From: Burkholderiales bacterium
GTDB lineage: Bacteria; Pseudomonadota; Gammaproteobacteria; Burkholderiales; Burkholderiaceae_E
Length of the DNA: 64,000 bases
Reading direction: 5' to 3'
NCBI GenBank assembly: GCA_026399835.1
Contig: JAPLQE010000059.1
Coordinates: 62,001 to 126,000, forward strand
In this document: piece by piece, positions 17,720-26,762 of the stretch
Numbering within the stretch: the stretch's first letter is position 1
Layout: each line of letters begins with the position of its first letter
Made by a program: the position numbers and the translations under genes
Notes under the pieces: generated by a model
Told to the model about the DNA's origin: nothing
What the model saw: the letters and a program-made list of their open reading frames with translations, nothing else
Databases searched by the model: none

Positions 17720-18778
17720 ATGACCGTGCCCACCGCGCGTGGCACGCGCCGTGCCCTGACGGCACTCGCCGCAGCCCTGCCCGTCGCCCTGTCCGCCCTG
17801 CTCGCGCCGGCGCCCGCCTGCGCGCAGGGCGCTGCGCCGCAGACCGTGCTGAACGCCTCGTACGACGTCATGCGCGACTTCTACAAGGACCTGAATCCGG
17901 CCTTCCTGAAGTCGTGGCAGCAGCGCGGCGGCGGTCCGCTCACGATCAACATGTCCCACGGCGGATCGACCCGGCAGGCGCGCGCGGTCGTCGACGGCCT
18001 GGAGGCCGACGTGATCACGATGAACCAGTCGACGGACATCGACCTGCTCGCATCGCGCGGCGCGCTGGTCCCGAAGGACTGGTCGGCACGGCTGCCGAAC
18101 CAGTCGGTGCCCTTCACGTCGGCCACCGTGTTCATCGTCCGACAGGGCAATCCCAAGGGGATCAAGGACTGGAGCGACCTCGTCAGGCAGGGCGTCCAGG
18201 TGGTGATCCCGAACCCGAAGACCTCGGGAAACGGCCGCTACACCTACGTCAACGCCTGGACCTTCGCGAAGCGACAGCCCGGTGGCGACGACGCCCGGGC
18301 GCGCGAGTTCGTCACCGCGCTGTTCCGCAACGTGCCGGTGCTCGACGGTGGCGGTCGAGGCGCCACCACCACCTTCATGCAGCGCGGCATCGGCGACGTG
18401 CTGGTGACCTTCGAGAACGAGGCCGAGATGATCGCCCGGGAGTTCGGCCGCGGCGGCTTCGAGGTCGTCTACCCGAGCCTGTCGGTGCTGGTGGAGCCGC
18501 CGGTCGCGGTGGTCGACAAGGTGGTCGACAAGCGCGGTACCCGCAAGGTCGCCGAGGCGTACCTGCAGTTCCTGTATTCGCCGGAAGGCCAGGAGATCGC
18601 CGCGCAGAACTTCCTGCGCCCGCGTGATCCGCAGGTGCTCGCCCGATACGCGAAGCAGTTCCCGAAGATCAGCCTGTTCACGGTGGACGAGGCGCTCGGC
18701 GGCTGGAGCGAGGTGCAGAAGGTGCACTTCGACGACGGCGGCGTGTTCGATCGCATCTACGTGCCGGGCGCGAAGTGA
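17720..18778 (+). CDS. sbp: Sulfate/thiosulfate ABC transporter periplasmic binding protein (second paralog)
   Basis: A 352-aa Sbp/CysP-family protein, about 12 residues longer at the N-terminus than the 15516 paralog. Its signal peptide ends near APACAQG. Core motifs are [58 protein letters not shown] and [24 protein letters not shown]. The segment around [20 protein letters not shown] is identical in both paralogs, while the remainder has diverged, so this is an old tandem duplication with cysB in between. It is the proximal gene of the cysTWA operon; cysT starts 7 nt after its stop. Confidence 0.94.
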   Translation: MTVPTARGTRRALTALAAALPVALSALLAPAPACAQGAAPQTVLNASYDVMRDFYKDLNPAFLKSWQQRGGGPLTINMSHGGSTRQARAVVDGLEADVITMNQSTDIDLLASRGALVPKDWSARLPNQSVPFTSATVFIVRQGNPKGIKDWSDLVRQGVQVVIPNPKTSGNGRYTYVNAWTFAKRQPGGDDARAREFVTALFRNVPVLDGGGRGATTTFMQRGIGDVLVTFENEAEMIAREFGRGGFEVVYPSLSVLVEPPVAVVDKVVDKRGTRKVAEAYLQFLYSPEGQEIAAQNFLRPRDPQVLARYAKQFPKISLFTVDEALGGWSEVQKVHFDDGGVFDRIYVPGAK

Positions 18779-18785
18779 CGCATCG

Positions 18786-19694
18786 ATGAGCGCCGACGTC
18801 TCCATCCTGTCCGCCGGTGCCCCGGCCGGTGCACGCAGACGGCGCGCACGCCGCTTCGGCGTGCTGCCCGGCTTCGGCCTGTCGATGGGCTACACCCTGA
18901 TGTATCTGGGCCTGGTCGTGCTGATCCCGCTGTCGTCGCTGCTGTTCAAGACGCTGGGGCTCACCTGGGACCAGTTCTGGTCGGCGGTGACCGCGCCGCG
19001 CGTGCTCGCGTCGTACCGGCTGACCTTCGGCGCGTCGCTGCTCGCGGCCGCGATCAACGGCGTGTTCGGTCTGATCGTCGCCTGGGTGCTGGTCCGCTAT
19101 CCGTTCCCCGGCAAGCGGATCGTCGACGCGCTGGTCGACCTGCCGTTCGCGCTGCCGACCGCGGTGGCGGGCATCGCGCTGTCGGCGCTGTACGCACCGA
19201 ACGGCTGGATCGGCTCGATCTTCGCGCAGTGGGGCATCAAGATCGCCTTCACCCCGATCGGCGTGGTGATCGCGCTGGTGTTCATCGGGCTGCCGTTCGT
19301 CGTGCGCACCGTGCAGCCGGTCCTCGAGGAAGCCGAGCGCGAGCTCGAGGAGGCCGCGGCCTCGCTCGGGGCGAGCCGGCTGCAGACCTTCCTGAGGGTC
19401 ATCCTGCCGACGGTGCTGCCGGCGCTGCTGACCGGGATCGCGCTGGCGCTCGCGCGCGCGATCGGCGAGTACGGCTCGGTGATCTTCATCGCCGGCAACC
19501 TGCCGATGGTCTCCGAGATCACGCCGCTGCTGATCATCACCAAGCTCGAGCAGTACGACTACGCCGGCGCGACCGCGATCGCGCTGGTGATGCTGCTCAT
19601 CTCGTTCGTGATGCTCGCGGTGATCAACGGCCTGCAGTGGTGGCAGGCGAAGCGGCTCGGTGCCGACGGCACGCGTCCGGGAGGCCCGCGATGA
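18786..19694 (+). CDS. cysT: Sulfate ABC transporter permease CysT (CysU)
   Basis: A 302-aa permease with six predicted membrane segments. Family landmarks are [20 protein letters not shown], the periplasmic-side [25 protein letters not shown] and the coupling loop [23 protein letters not shown]. The start at ATG 18786 leaves a 7-nt gap from the binding-protein gene; its stop overlaps cysW by 4 nt (ATGA). It forms the membrane channel with CysW and is energised by CysA. Confidence 0.95.
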   Translation: MSADVSILSAGAPAGARRRRARRFGVLPGFGLSMGYTLMYLGLVVLIPLSSLLFKTLGLTWDQFWSAVTAPRVLASYRLTFGASLLAAAINGVFGLIVAWVLVRYPFPGKRIVDALVDLPFALPTAVAGIALSALYAPNGWIGSIFAQWGIKIAFTPIGVVIALVFIGLPFVVRTVQPVLEEAERELEEAAASLGASRLQTFLRVILPTVLPALLTGIALALARAIGEYGSVIFIAGNLPMVSEITPLLIITKLEQYDYAGATAIALVMLLISFVMLAVINGLQWWQAKRLGADGTRPGGPR

Positions 19695-20578
19695 CCCGCA
19701 ACAGCACGCTGTCGGAGCCGCGCTGGGTCCGCTGGACCCTGACCACGGTCGCGCTGGTCTTCCTGGGGCTGTTTCTCGCGCTGCCGCTGGTCACGGTGTT
19801 CTTCGAGGCGTTCCGCAAGGGCGCCGGCGTCTATCTGGCGTCGCTGGTCGACCCCGACGCGCTCGCCGCGATCCGGCTGACACTGCTCGTCGCGTTCATC
19901 GCGGTGCCGCTGAACCTGGTGTTCGGCATCGCCGCCGCCTGGGCGATCGCGAAGTTCTCGTTCCGCGGCAAGCAGTTCCTCATCACCCTGATCGACCTGC
20001 CGTTCTCGGTGTCGCCCGTGGTCGCCGGCCTGATCTATGTGCTCATGTTCGGGGCGCAGGGGTGGTTCGGGCCCTGGCTGCAGGCCAACGACTGGAAGAT
20101 CGTCTTCGCGGTGCCCGGCATCGTCCTGGCGACGGTGTTCGTCACCTTTCCGTTCGTCGCGCGCGAACTGATTCCGCTGATGCAGGCGCAGGGCTCGGAC
20201 GAGGAACAGGCCGCCCTCACGCTCGGCGCGAGCGGCTGGCAGATGTTCGCCCGGGTCACGCTGCCGAACATCCGCTGGGCGCTGCTGTACGGCGTGATCC
20301 TGTGCAACGCCCGCGCGATGGGAGAGTTCGGCGCGGTGTCGGTGGTGTCGGGCCACATCCGGGGCCTGACCAACACCATCCCGCTGCACGTCGAGATCCT
20401 CTACAACGAGTACCAGTTCGCCGCATCGTTCGCCGTCGCCTCACTGCTCACGCTGCTCGCGGTGGCGACGCTCATCGTCAAGCGCATCGTCGAGTGGCGC
20501 ACGTCCCGGCTCGTCGTCGGCGACGCCGACCTGCCCCCCGAAGCGCCGCCCGCCGCGCTGCGCCCCCGCGCGGCCTGA
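19691..20578 (+). CDS. cysW: Sulfate ABC transporter permease CysW
   Basis: A 295-aa permease. Landmarks are [53 protein letters not shown] and the coupling loop [23 protein letters not shown], followed by the CysW-specific [19 protein letters not shown]. The ATG overlaps the cysT stop. The C-terminal tail is Pro/Ala-rich and cytoplasmic. It pairs with CysT in the inner membrane. Confidence 0.95.
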   Translation: MTRNSTLSEPRWVRWTLTTVALVFLGLFLALPLVTVFFEAFRKGAGVYLASLVDPDALAAIRLTLLVAFIAVPLNLVFGIAAAWAIAKFSFRGKQFLITLIDLPFSVSPVVAGLIYVLMFGAQGWFGPWLQANDWKIVFAVPGIVLATVFVTFPFVARELIPLMQAQGSDEEQAALTLGASGWQMFARVTLPNIRWALLYGVILCNARAMGEFGAVSVVSGHIRGLTNTIPLHVEILYNEYQFAASFAVASLLTLLAVATLIVKRIVEWRTSRLVVGDADLPPEAPPAALRPRAA

Positions 20579-20594
20579 ACCCGAGGAAGCCATC

Positions 20595-21698
20595 ATGACC
20601 ATCGAAGTCCGCAACGTGAGGAAGCGCTTCGGCAGCTTCACCGCTCTCGACGACGTGTCGCTGAGCATCGAGTCCGGCGAGCTGGTCGCGCTGCTCGGGC
20701 CCTCGGGCTGCGGCAAGACCACGCTGCTGCGCGTGATCGCGGGCCTGGAGTCGACCGACAGCGGCCAGGTGCTGTTTTCGGGCGAGGACGCGACCGACGT
20801 CGACGTGCGCTCGCGCCAGGTCGGCTTCGTCTTCCAGCACTACGCGCTGTTCCGCCACATGACGGTGTTCGAGAACATCGCGTTCGGGCTTCGCGTGAAG
20901 CCGCGCAACCAGCGGCCGTCCGAGGACACGATCCGCGCCAAGGTGCGCGAGCTGCTCGAGCTGGTGCAGCTCGACTGGCTCGCCGACCGGTACCCTCCCC
21001 AGCTCTCGGGCGGCCAGCGCCAGCGGATCGCGCTGGCGCGTGCGCTGGCGGTCGAGCCCCGCGTGCTGCTGCTCGACGAGCCCTTCGGTGCGCTCGACGC
21101 GAAGGTCCGCAAGGAGCTGCGGCGCTGGCTGCGGCGCCTGCACGACGACCTGAACGTGGCGAGCGTGTTCGTCACCCACGACCAGGAGGAAGCGCTGGAG
21201 GTGGCCGACCGGGTCGTCCTGATGAACGCAGGCCGCATCGAGCAGGTGGGCACGCCCGAGGAGGTGTGGGCGAACCCGGCGAACCCCTTCGTCTACGGCT
21301 TCCTCGGCGATGTGAACCTGTTCCACGGCCGCGTCGACGGCGGCACGGTCAGTGTCGAAGGCGTCGAACTCGCGTCACCCGAGCACGGCTCGGCGCGCGA
21401 CGCCGCAGCCCTCGCCTACGTGCGTCCGTACGAGCTCGATGTCGAGCGCTGGTCGCCCGGCGACAGCGGGATCGTCGTGCGCCTGGCGCGTGCGACGCTG
21501 ACCGGTTCGATCGCCCGCCTCGAGCTCGATCGCGACGAGGCCGACGGCGTGACCGCGAATGCCCCGATCGAGGCGCACCTGTCGGCGGATCGCTTCCGGG
21601 CCCTGGCGCTGCGCGAAGGCGAGGCGCTGGTGGTGAGGCCGCGCCGCGCGAGGGTCTTCCTCGCCCCCGACGCGGCCGCCCCGGCGCGGGCCGCCTGA
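20595..21698 (+). CDS. cysA: Sulfate/thiosulfate import ATP-binding protein CysA
   Basis: A 367-aa ATPase. Walker [11 protein letters not shown]-loop [22 protein letters not shown], signature [15 protein letters not shown], Walker [13 protein letters not shown] and H-loop [14 protein letters not shown] are intact. The C-terminal part (from about residue 240) is the TOBE-like regulatory extension with [13 protein letters not shown]. It begins 16 nt after cysW. Its TGA (21696-21698) is separated by one nucleotide from the cysN stop on the other strand, so the two sulfur operons converge with no room for a separate terminator. Confidence 0.95.
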   Translation: MTIEVRNVRKRFGSFTALDDVSLSIESGELVALLGPSGCGKTTLLRVIAGLESTDSGQVLFSGEDATDVDVRSRQVGFVFQHYALFRHMTVFENIAFGLRVKPRNQRPSEDTIRAKVRELLELVQLDWLADRYPPQLSGGQRQRIALARALAVEPRVLLLDEPFGALDAKVRKELRRWLRRLHDDLNVASVFVTHDQEEALEVADRVVLMNAGRIEQVGTPEEVWANPANPFVYGFLGDVNLFHGRVDGGTVSVEGVELASPEHGSARDAAALAYVRPYELDVERWSPGDSGIVVRLARATLTGSIARLELDRDEADGVTANAPIEAHLSADRFRALALREGEALVVRPRRARVFLAPDAAAPARAA

Positions 21699-21699
21699 C

Positions 21700-22998
21700 T
21701 CAGCGGACGACGCCCGCGCCCACCGTCCGGTGGGTCACCTCGTCTACGAGGATGAAGGCGCCGGTGACGCGGTTGTCCGCATACGGCTCGAACGGCAGGG
21801 GCTGCTGCACCGACACCCTGACCCGCCCGATGTCGTTCATCGCGAGCGGCCCGCCAGCGGGCACGCGATCGAGCGACTCGACATCGATCCGTTCGCTCGG
21901 GAGGGCCAGCGTCGCCCGCACGGTCCGGGTCGCGTGCTTGAGCAGGTAGGCCTGTCCGGGTACCTGGGGCTCGGCATCGAACCAGCACAGCTCGGCATCG
22001 ACGGTCCGCATGCCCTCCGGCCGGTCGGCCTCGGCGGCGATCAGATCGCCTCGCGACACGTCGACCTCGACGTCGAGCACCAGCGTCACCGCCTGGTCGG
22101 CCTGCGCGAGGCGGACCTCGCGGTCCAGCCTCAGGATGCGGGCGACACGGGCCGGCGTGCCGGTACCGGTCACGACCACTGCATCGCCGACCCGGACCGC
22201 GCCCGACGCCACCGTGCCCTGCACACCCCGGAAGTCTTCGGCCGGCGCATCGGGCTGGCCCTGGCCGCGCGGCACCCGCACCACGCGCTGCACCGGGAAG
22301 CGGAACGCCGCAGTCTCGCGCGCGGCGAGTGCGTCGTGCCGCGACGGCGCGGTCTCGAGCGCCTCCAGCAGGGTCGGGCCGGTGTAGCCGTCGAGATGCG
22401 TCCCGCGCTCGACCACCATGTCGCCGAGCAGCGCCGACATCGGGATCGCGACCACCTCCTCGAACCCGAGCGTCCGCGCGAAGGCGGTGAACGAGGCGGA
22501 CAGCGCCTCGAAGCGCGCCAGCGACCAGTCCACCCGATCCATCTTGTTGACCGCGAGGACGATGCGCCGGATGCCGACCCAGCTCGACAGCAGCGCGTGA
22601 CGACGGGTCTGGGTCTGGAGCCCGCGCTCGGCATCGACGAGCAGCACCGCGACATCGGCGGTGCTGGCGGCGGTGACCATGTTGCGCGTGTACTGCGCGT
22701 GGCCCGGCGAGTCGGCGATGACGAACTTGCGGGCCGGCGTCGCGAAGTAGCGGTAGGCGACGTCGATGGTGATGCCCTGCTCGCGCTCGGCGATGAGCCC
22801 GTCGGTCAGGAGGGACAGATCGACTTCGGCGAGGCCCCGCTTTCGCGAAGCGGCCTCGATCGCGGTGACGTGATCGGCGAGCAGGCTCTTGCTGTCGTAC
22901 AGGAGGCGACCGATCAGCGTGCTCTTGCCGTCGTCGACGCTGCCGGCGGTGGCGAAGCGCAGCAGACCGCTGCGCAGGGGAAGGTCGTTGCGGTCCAT
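21700..22998 (-). CDS. cysN: Sulfate adenylyltransferase large subunit CysN (GTPase)
   Basis: A 432-aa EF-Tu-like GTPase subunit of ATP sulfurylase. G1 GSVDDGKSTLIGRLLYD, G2-G3 region EREQGITIDVAYRYF and DSPGHAQYTRNM, and G4 NKMDRVDW are intact; the beta-barrel domains follow to the C-terminus. It lacks a C-terminal APS kinase (CysC) domain, consistent with the APS-reductase route indicated by cysH. The ATG at 22998 overlaps the cysD stop by one base (TGATG). With CysD it makes APS from sulfate and ATP. Confidence 0.95.
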   Translation of the reverse strand: MDRNDLPLRSGLLRFATAGSVDDGKSTLIGRLLYDSKSLLADHVTAIEAASRKRGLAEVDLSLLTDGLIAEREQGITIDVAYRYFATPARKFVIADSPGHAQYTRNMVTAASTADVAVLLVDAERGLQTQTRRHALLSSWVGIRRIVLAVNKMDRVDWSLARFEALSASFTAFARTLGFEEVVAIPMSALLGDMVVERGTHLDGYTGPTLLEALETAPSRHDALAARETAAFRFPVQRVVRVPRGQGQPDAPAEDFRGVQGTVASGAVRVGDAVVVTGTGTPARVARILRLDREVRLAQADQAVTLVLDVEVDVSRGDLIAAEADRPEGMRTVDAELCWFDAEPQVPGQAYLLKHATRTVRATLALPSERIDVESLDRVPAGGPLAMNDIGRVRVSVQQPLPFEPYADNRVTGAFILVDEVTHRTVGAGVVR

Positions 22999-23951
22999 CA
23001 GAAGTACCCCTGCCGCTTGCGCAGCTCCATCGCCGCCTCGCTCGCCTGATCGTCGAGGCGCGTCGCGCCCCGCTCGGAGAGTCGCGTCACCTCGGTCTCT
23101 CGGACGATCGCATCGAGGTCGGCGGCGTCCGACTCCACCGGTGCCGTGCAGGTGATGTCCCCGACCGTCCGGAACCGGACCGTGGCGCGCTCGACCGTCT
23201 CGCCGGCACGCGGCGGCGTCAGCGACGTGACCGGCACCAGCGCCGTGCCGCGGCGGACCACCTCGCGCTCGTGCGCGAAGTAGATCGAGGGCAGCGCGAT
23301 GCGCTCGCGGCGGATGTAGTGCCAGACGTCGAGCTCGGTCCAGTTGGACAGCGGAAAGACGCGGATGTTCTCGCCGGGCGCGATCGTGGCGTTGTACAGC
23401 GACCAGAGCTCGGGCCGCTGGTTCTTCGGGTCCCACTGACCGAACTCGTCGCGGAACGAGAAGATCCGCTCCTTGGCGCGGGCCTTCTCCTCGTCGCGGC
23501 GGGCCCCGCCGATGCAGGCGCCGAAGCCGTGCTCGCGGATCGCGTCGAGCAGCGTGACCGACTGGTGCGGGTTGCGCGCCTCGTCGGGGTGGCGCAGTCG
23601 CACGCGGCCGCTGCGGATCGAGTCGCCGACCGACCGGACGACCAGCCGGTGGCCGCGCTCGGCGACGATGTGGTCGCGGAACGCGATCACCTCTGGGAAA
23701 TTGTGCTCGGTATCGACGTGCAGCAGCGTGAACGGCACGCGCTGCGGCCAGAACGCCTTCTCGGCGAGACGCAGCACGACGGCCGAGTCCTTGCCGCCCG
23801 AGAAGAGCAGCGCGACGGTGTCGTGCTCGGCGGCGACTTCGCGCAGGATGTGCACCGACTCGGCTTCGAGGGCGTCGAGTTCGCTCCATCCTTCATCGAG
23901 GGCGGCCGGCTCGAACTGCTGGCGTGCGGGGGGGTCGAGCGTGAGGTTCAT
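22998..23951 (-). CDS. cysD: Sulfate adenylyltransferase small subunit CysD
   Basis: A 317-aa adenylyl-transferring subunit of the PP-loop (PAPS-reductase-like) family. The loop is LLFSGGKDSAVVLRLAEKAF, followed by FTLLHVDTEHNFPEVIAFRD and GARRDEEKARAKERIFSFRDEFGQWDP, all diagnostic of CysD; the C-terminus MELRKRQGYF is the conserved end of the family. It starts 19 nt after cysH and is coupled to cysN. The N-terminus is slightly longer than in E. coli CysD (302 aa). Confidence 0.96.
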   Translation of the reverse strand: MNLTLDPPARQQFEPAALDEGWSELDALEAESVHILREVAAEHDTVALLFSGGKDSAVVLRLAEKAFWPQRVPFTLLHVDTEHNFPEVIAFRDHIVAERGHRLVVRSVGDSIRSGRVRLRHPDEARNPHQSVTLLDAIREHGFGACIGGARRDEEKARAKERIFSFRDEFGQWDPKNQRPELWSLYNATIAPGENIRVFPLSNWTELDVWHYIRRERIALPSIYFAHEREVVRRGTALVPVTSLTPPRAGETVERATVRFRTVGDITCTAPVESDAADLDAIVRETEVTRLSERGATRLDDQASEAAMELRKRQGYF

Positions 23952-23970
23952 CGGTCGTGATCCTTGTGCG

Positions 23971-24708
23971 TCATGCCGTCTGCGCGAGGGTGCGGGTGCG
24001 CACGATCCGTCCGTCGGGCGCGACGTGCAGCCCGCATTCCTTCGTCTGCGGCGACTCCCACCACCAGCGGCCGGCGCGCTCGTCTTCGCCCGGCGTGATC
24101 GCGCGCGTGCACGGTGCGCAGCCGATGCTCGGATAGCCCTGCGCGTGCAGGGTGTTCACCGGAACGTCGTGCGCCGCGATGTAGTCGGCGACGTCCTGTG
24201 TCGACCAGTCGGCGAGCGGACTCGCCTTCGTCAGGCCGTGGTCGGTGTCGTACGCGAGGGGCTCGAGCGCACCGCGCGTCACCGCCTGCGCGCGACGCAG
24301 CCCCGTGATCCACAGGCGCTTGCCGGCGAGCGCGCGACGCAGCGGCTCGACCTTGCGGATCGCGCAGCACTGCTTGCGCAGCTCGACCGATCGATAGAAG
24401 GCGTTGCTGCCTTCGGCCAGGACGAAGGCCTCGAGCGCAGCCGCGTCGGGATGCAGCGCACGGATCGGGCGGCCGTAGCGTTCGCGGGCGGCGTCGAGCA
24501 GCACGTGGGTCGCTTCGGGCAGACGACCGGTATCGAGCGTGACGATCTCGACGTCGAGCCCTTCGCGGACGATCAGGTCGAGGACCACCATGTCCTCGAG
24601 GCCGAGGCTGGTGGTGAACACGGCGGGCGCATGCGCGGCGATCGCGTCGCGCAGCAGCGCCGCAGCGGCCTGCACTCGGTCGGGCGCGATGTCGGAGGGG
24701 GCGGGCAT
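23971..24708 (-). CDS. cysH: Assimilatory adenylyl-sulfate (APS) reductase CysH, [4Fe-4S] type
   Basis: A 245-aa reductase converting APS to sulfite with thioredoxin or glutathione. The PP-loop-derived N-terminus has FTTSLGLEDMVVLDLI and LDTGRLPEATH. Cys114-Cys115 (KQCCAIRK) and Cys197/Cys200 (GCAPCTRAI) are the four iron-sulfur ligands that distinguish APS reductase from the PAPS reductase of E. coli. The catalytic cysteine is Cys225 in ECGLH. It is the first gene of cysHDN. Sulfite reductase genes are not in the window. Confidence 0.95.
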   Translation of the reverse strand: MPAPSDIAPDRVQAAAALLRDAIAAHAPAVFTTSLGLEDMVVLDLIVREGLDVEIVTLDTGRLPEATHVLLDAARERYGRPIRALHPDAAALEAFVLAEGSNAFYRSVELRKQCCAIRKVEPLRRALAGKRLWITGLRRAQAVTRGALEPLAYDTDHGLTKASPLADWSTQDVADYIAAHDVPVNTLHAQGYPSIGCAPCTRAITPGEDERAGRWWWESPQTKECGLHVAPDGRIVRTRTLAQTA

Positions 24709-24792
24709 GGGTCGGTCCGCGGGCGTGCCGCAGCCTGTACAGGTATCGGACCCGACAGCATCGCTGCCTTGCGCCGCGATCGGAAAGATCGG

Positions 24793-24810
24793 AAAGTGAT
24801 TCGCTTATCC
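24793..24810. promoter_or_regulatory. Candidate sulfur-regulon operator between cysH and rhodanese gene
   Basis: The 210-nt divergent region 24709-24918 contains GTGATTCGCTTATCC with the TTCGCTTA core at 24800-24807, about 92 nt upstream of cysH (minus) and 112 nt upstream of the rhodanese gene (plus). The flank GCTGCGAGAC resembles GCTGCGTGAC after the 15446 site. The location could serve either gene. Assignment to CysB is inference. Confidence 0.48.
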
Positions 24811-24918
24811 GCTGCGAGACTGAGCGCGCGGGTTCTGAGCATCGAACCGGTTGCCGCTGTCCCGGACGAGGCCGGTCGGGCACACTGCGGGCCTCGGAAT
24901 TCCGGTGGAGACGTACCC

Positions 24919-25419
24919 ATGCCGCAGATCGCTCCGCACGACGGCCCGGACGCGCAGTCCGTCCCCTCGGGCGCGTCTCCCGCTGAGCTGCTGGCACGCG
25001 CCGGCGTGCGCGGACGCGACAAGGGTCTCGCGTATCACGGCGAGGTCACGCCGGCGGAAGCCTGGGCACTGCATGCCTCGGGAGCCGCCCGGCTGATCGA
25101 CGTGCGCACCCGCGCCGAGTGGACCTACGTCGGCCGCGTCGACGGCGCCCCGCTCGTGGAGTGGCGGGCCTTCGGCGCCGAGCACCCCAACCCGCGGTTC
25201 ATCGAGGCCCTCGCTGCCGAGGCGCCGCGCGACGTGCCGGTGATGCTGCTGTGCCGCAGCGCGGTGCGCTCGCACGCCGCCGCCGAACTCGCGGCGCGCT
25301 CGGGCTGGACGGTCGCCATGAACGTGCTGGAGGGCTTCGAGGGCGATCTCGACGACAGCGGGCATCGGGGCTCGCGGGGCGGCTGGCGCAAGGCAGGCCT
25401 GCCCTGGATCCAGTCCTGA
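24919..25419 (+). CDS. Rhodanese-like sulfurtransferase
   Basis: A 166-aa single-domain rhodanese. The domain spans about residues 42-155, with ARLIDVRTRAEWTYVGRV at the CH2A-like motif and the active-site loop CRSAVRS containing the persulfide-forming Cys112, followed by VAMNVLEGFEGDLD. No signal peptide is seen, so it is cytoplasmic. It lies divergently to cysHDN across a 210-nt promoter region, which suggests a part in sulfane-sulfur handling. The start ATG 24919 follows a weak GGTGGAG ribosome site. Confidence 0.9.
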   Translation: MPQIAPHDGPDAQSVPSGASPAELLARAGVRGRDKGLAYHGEVTPAEAWALHASGAARLIDVRTRAEWTYVGRVDGAPLVEWRAFGAEHPNPRFIEALAAEAPRDVPVMLLCRSAVRSHAAAELAARSGWTVAMNVLEGFEGDLDDSGHRGSRGGWRKAGLPWIQS

Positions 25420-25505
25420 GCACAGCCCGGCGGCCCCCTGGGCGCTAGAATCGCGCCCTGTCCACCGCCCTGCCCGGCCGCCCACCGCGCCGCGGCCCAT
25501 GCCCC

Positions 25506-26669
25506 ATGTCAGACCTCCGTCTCGCGGCCCGCACCGCGAGGATCGCGCCCTTCCAGGTCATGGAGCTGGTCAAGCGCGCCGTCCTGCTCGAGCAGCAGGG
25601 CCGCCCGATCATCCACCTGTCGATCGGCGAGCCCGACTTCACCGCGCCCGAGCCGGTGGTCGCAGCGCTCGAGCGCGCCGCGCGCGCCGGCCGCACCCAG
25701 TACACCTCGGCCACCGGGCTCCCCGCGCTGCGCGAGGCGATCTCGCGCGACTACCGGTACCGGTACGGCGTCGACGTCGACCCGGGCCGCATCGTCGTCA
25801 CCGCGGGCGCGTCGGCCGCCCTGTCGCTCGCCTGCTGCGCGCTGGTCGACGTCGGCGACGAGGTGCTGGTCACCGATCCGAGCTACCCGTGCAACCGGCA
25901 TTTCGTCGCCGCCTTCGACGGCGTCGCCCGCACGGTGCCGGTGTTCGCCGACACGCGCTTCCAGATGACCGAAGCACTGCTCGCCGCGAACTGGGGCCCG
26001 AAGGTGCGCGGCGCGCTCCTCGCCTCGCCGGCCAATCCGACCGGCACCTCGATCCCGTTCGACGAGCTCGGCCGCATCGTCGCCGCGGCGCGCGCGCGCG
26101 GCGGCTTCACCATCGTCGACGAGATCTACCTCGGGCTGTCCTACGAGGGTCGCGCGCGCACCGCGCTCGAGCTGGGCGACGACGTGGTGGTCGTCAACAG
26201 CTTCTCCAAGTACTTCCACATGACCGGCTGGCGCCTGGGCTGGCTCGTGGTGCCGCCGTCGACGGCCGCGACCTTCGAGAAGCTCTCGCAGAACCTGTAC
26301 ATCTGCGCGTCGACGCTCGCGCAGCACGCCGCACTCGGCTGCTTCGAACCCGACGCGCTCGCCGAGTTCGAGCGCAGGCGCCTCGCGTTCCGCGATCGAC
26401 GCGACTTCATCGTGCCTGCGATGCGCGCACTCGGCTTCGACGTGCCGGTGATGCCCGACGGCGCGTTCTATGCCTGGCTCGACTGCACGCGCTTCGGCGA
26501 CAGCGGCGTGCTCGCCTCGCGGCTGCTCGAGGAGGCGTCGGTCTCGCTGGTGCCCGGCCACGATTTCGGCGCGAACGAGCCCGGACGCTGGATGCGGCTG
26601 TCCTACGCGACCGAGCGCGCCAAGCTCGAGGAAGCCGTGCACCGCATCGGGCGCTGCCTGGCGGGCTGA
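25506..26669 (+). CDS. PLP-dependent aminotransferase, class I/II
   Basis: A 387-aa fold-type I aminotransferase. The PLP lysine is Lys235 in NSFSKYFHMTGWRLGW; other landmarks are SIGEPDFTAPEP, YTSATGLPALREAIS, SPANPTGTSIP and the terminal RMRLSYAT-like RWMRLSYATE. The GEPDF and MTGWR motifs fit the aspartate/alanine-like group; the exact substrate pair cannot be read from sequence. It follows the rhodanese gene by 86 nt and is closed by a perfect palindrome at 26705-26728. Confidence 0.92.
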   Translation: MSDLRLAARTARIAPFQVMELVKRAVLLEQQGRPIIHLSIGEPDFTAPEPVVAALERAARAGRTQYTSATGLPALREAISRDYRYRYGVDVDPGRIVVTAGASAALSLACCALVDVGDEVLVTDPSYPCNRHFVAAFDGVARTVPVFADTRFQMTEALLAANWGPKVRGALLASPANPTGTSIPFDELGRIVAAARARGGFTIVDEIYLGLSYEGRARTALELGDDVVVVNSFSKYFHMTGWRLGWLVVPPSTAATFEKLSQNLYICASTLAQHAALGCFEPDALAEFERRRLAFRDRRDFIVPAMRALGFDVPVMPDGAFYAWLDCTRFGDSGVLASRLLEEASVSLVPGHDFGANEPGRWMRLSYATERAKLEEAVHRIGRCLAG

Positions 26670-26704
26670 AGACGAAGAAGGCGCCCGAGGGCGGCCGCAA
26701 ACGA

Positions 26705-26728
26705 AGAAGCCGCCCTAGGGCGGCTTCT
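26705..26728. terminator. Perfect 24-bp palindrome between convergent genes
   Basis: The two arms AGAAGCCGCCCT and AGGGCGGCTTCT are exactly complementary, forming a strong GC-rich hairpin centred at 26716/26717. It lies between the aminotransferase stop (26669) and the lytic transglycosylase stop (26763). There is no long T-run, so it may act as a bidirectional transcript end by structure or as an RNA-stability element. Confidence 0.7.
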
Positions 26729-26762
26729 GCATTCACCGGACCGGCGTTGCCGCCGGACCGGC

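Noticed and set aside
15516-18778. Sbp duplication as an assembly error
   Set aside because: The two genes differ throughout most of their length and have a distinct gene between them, so both are real.
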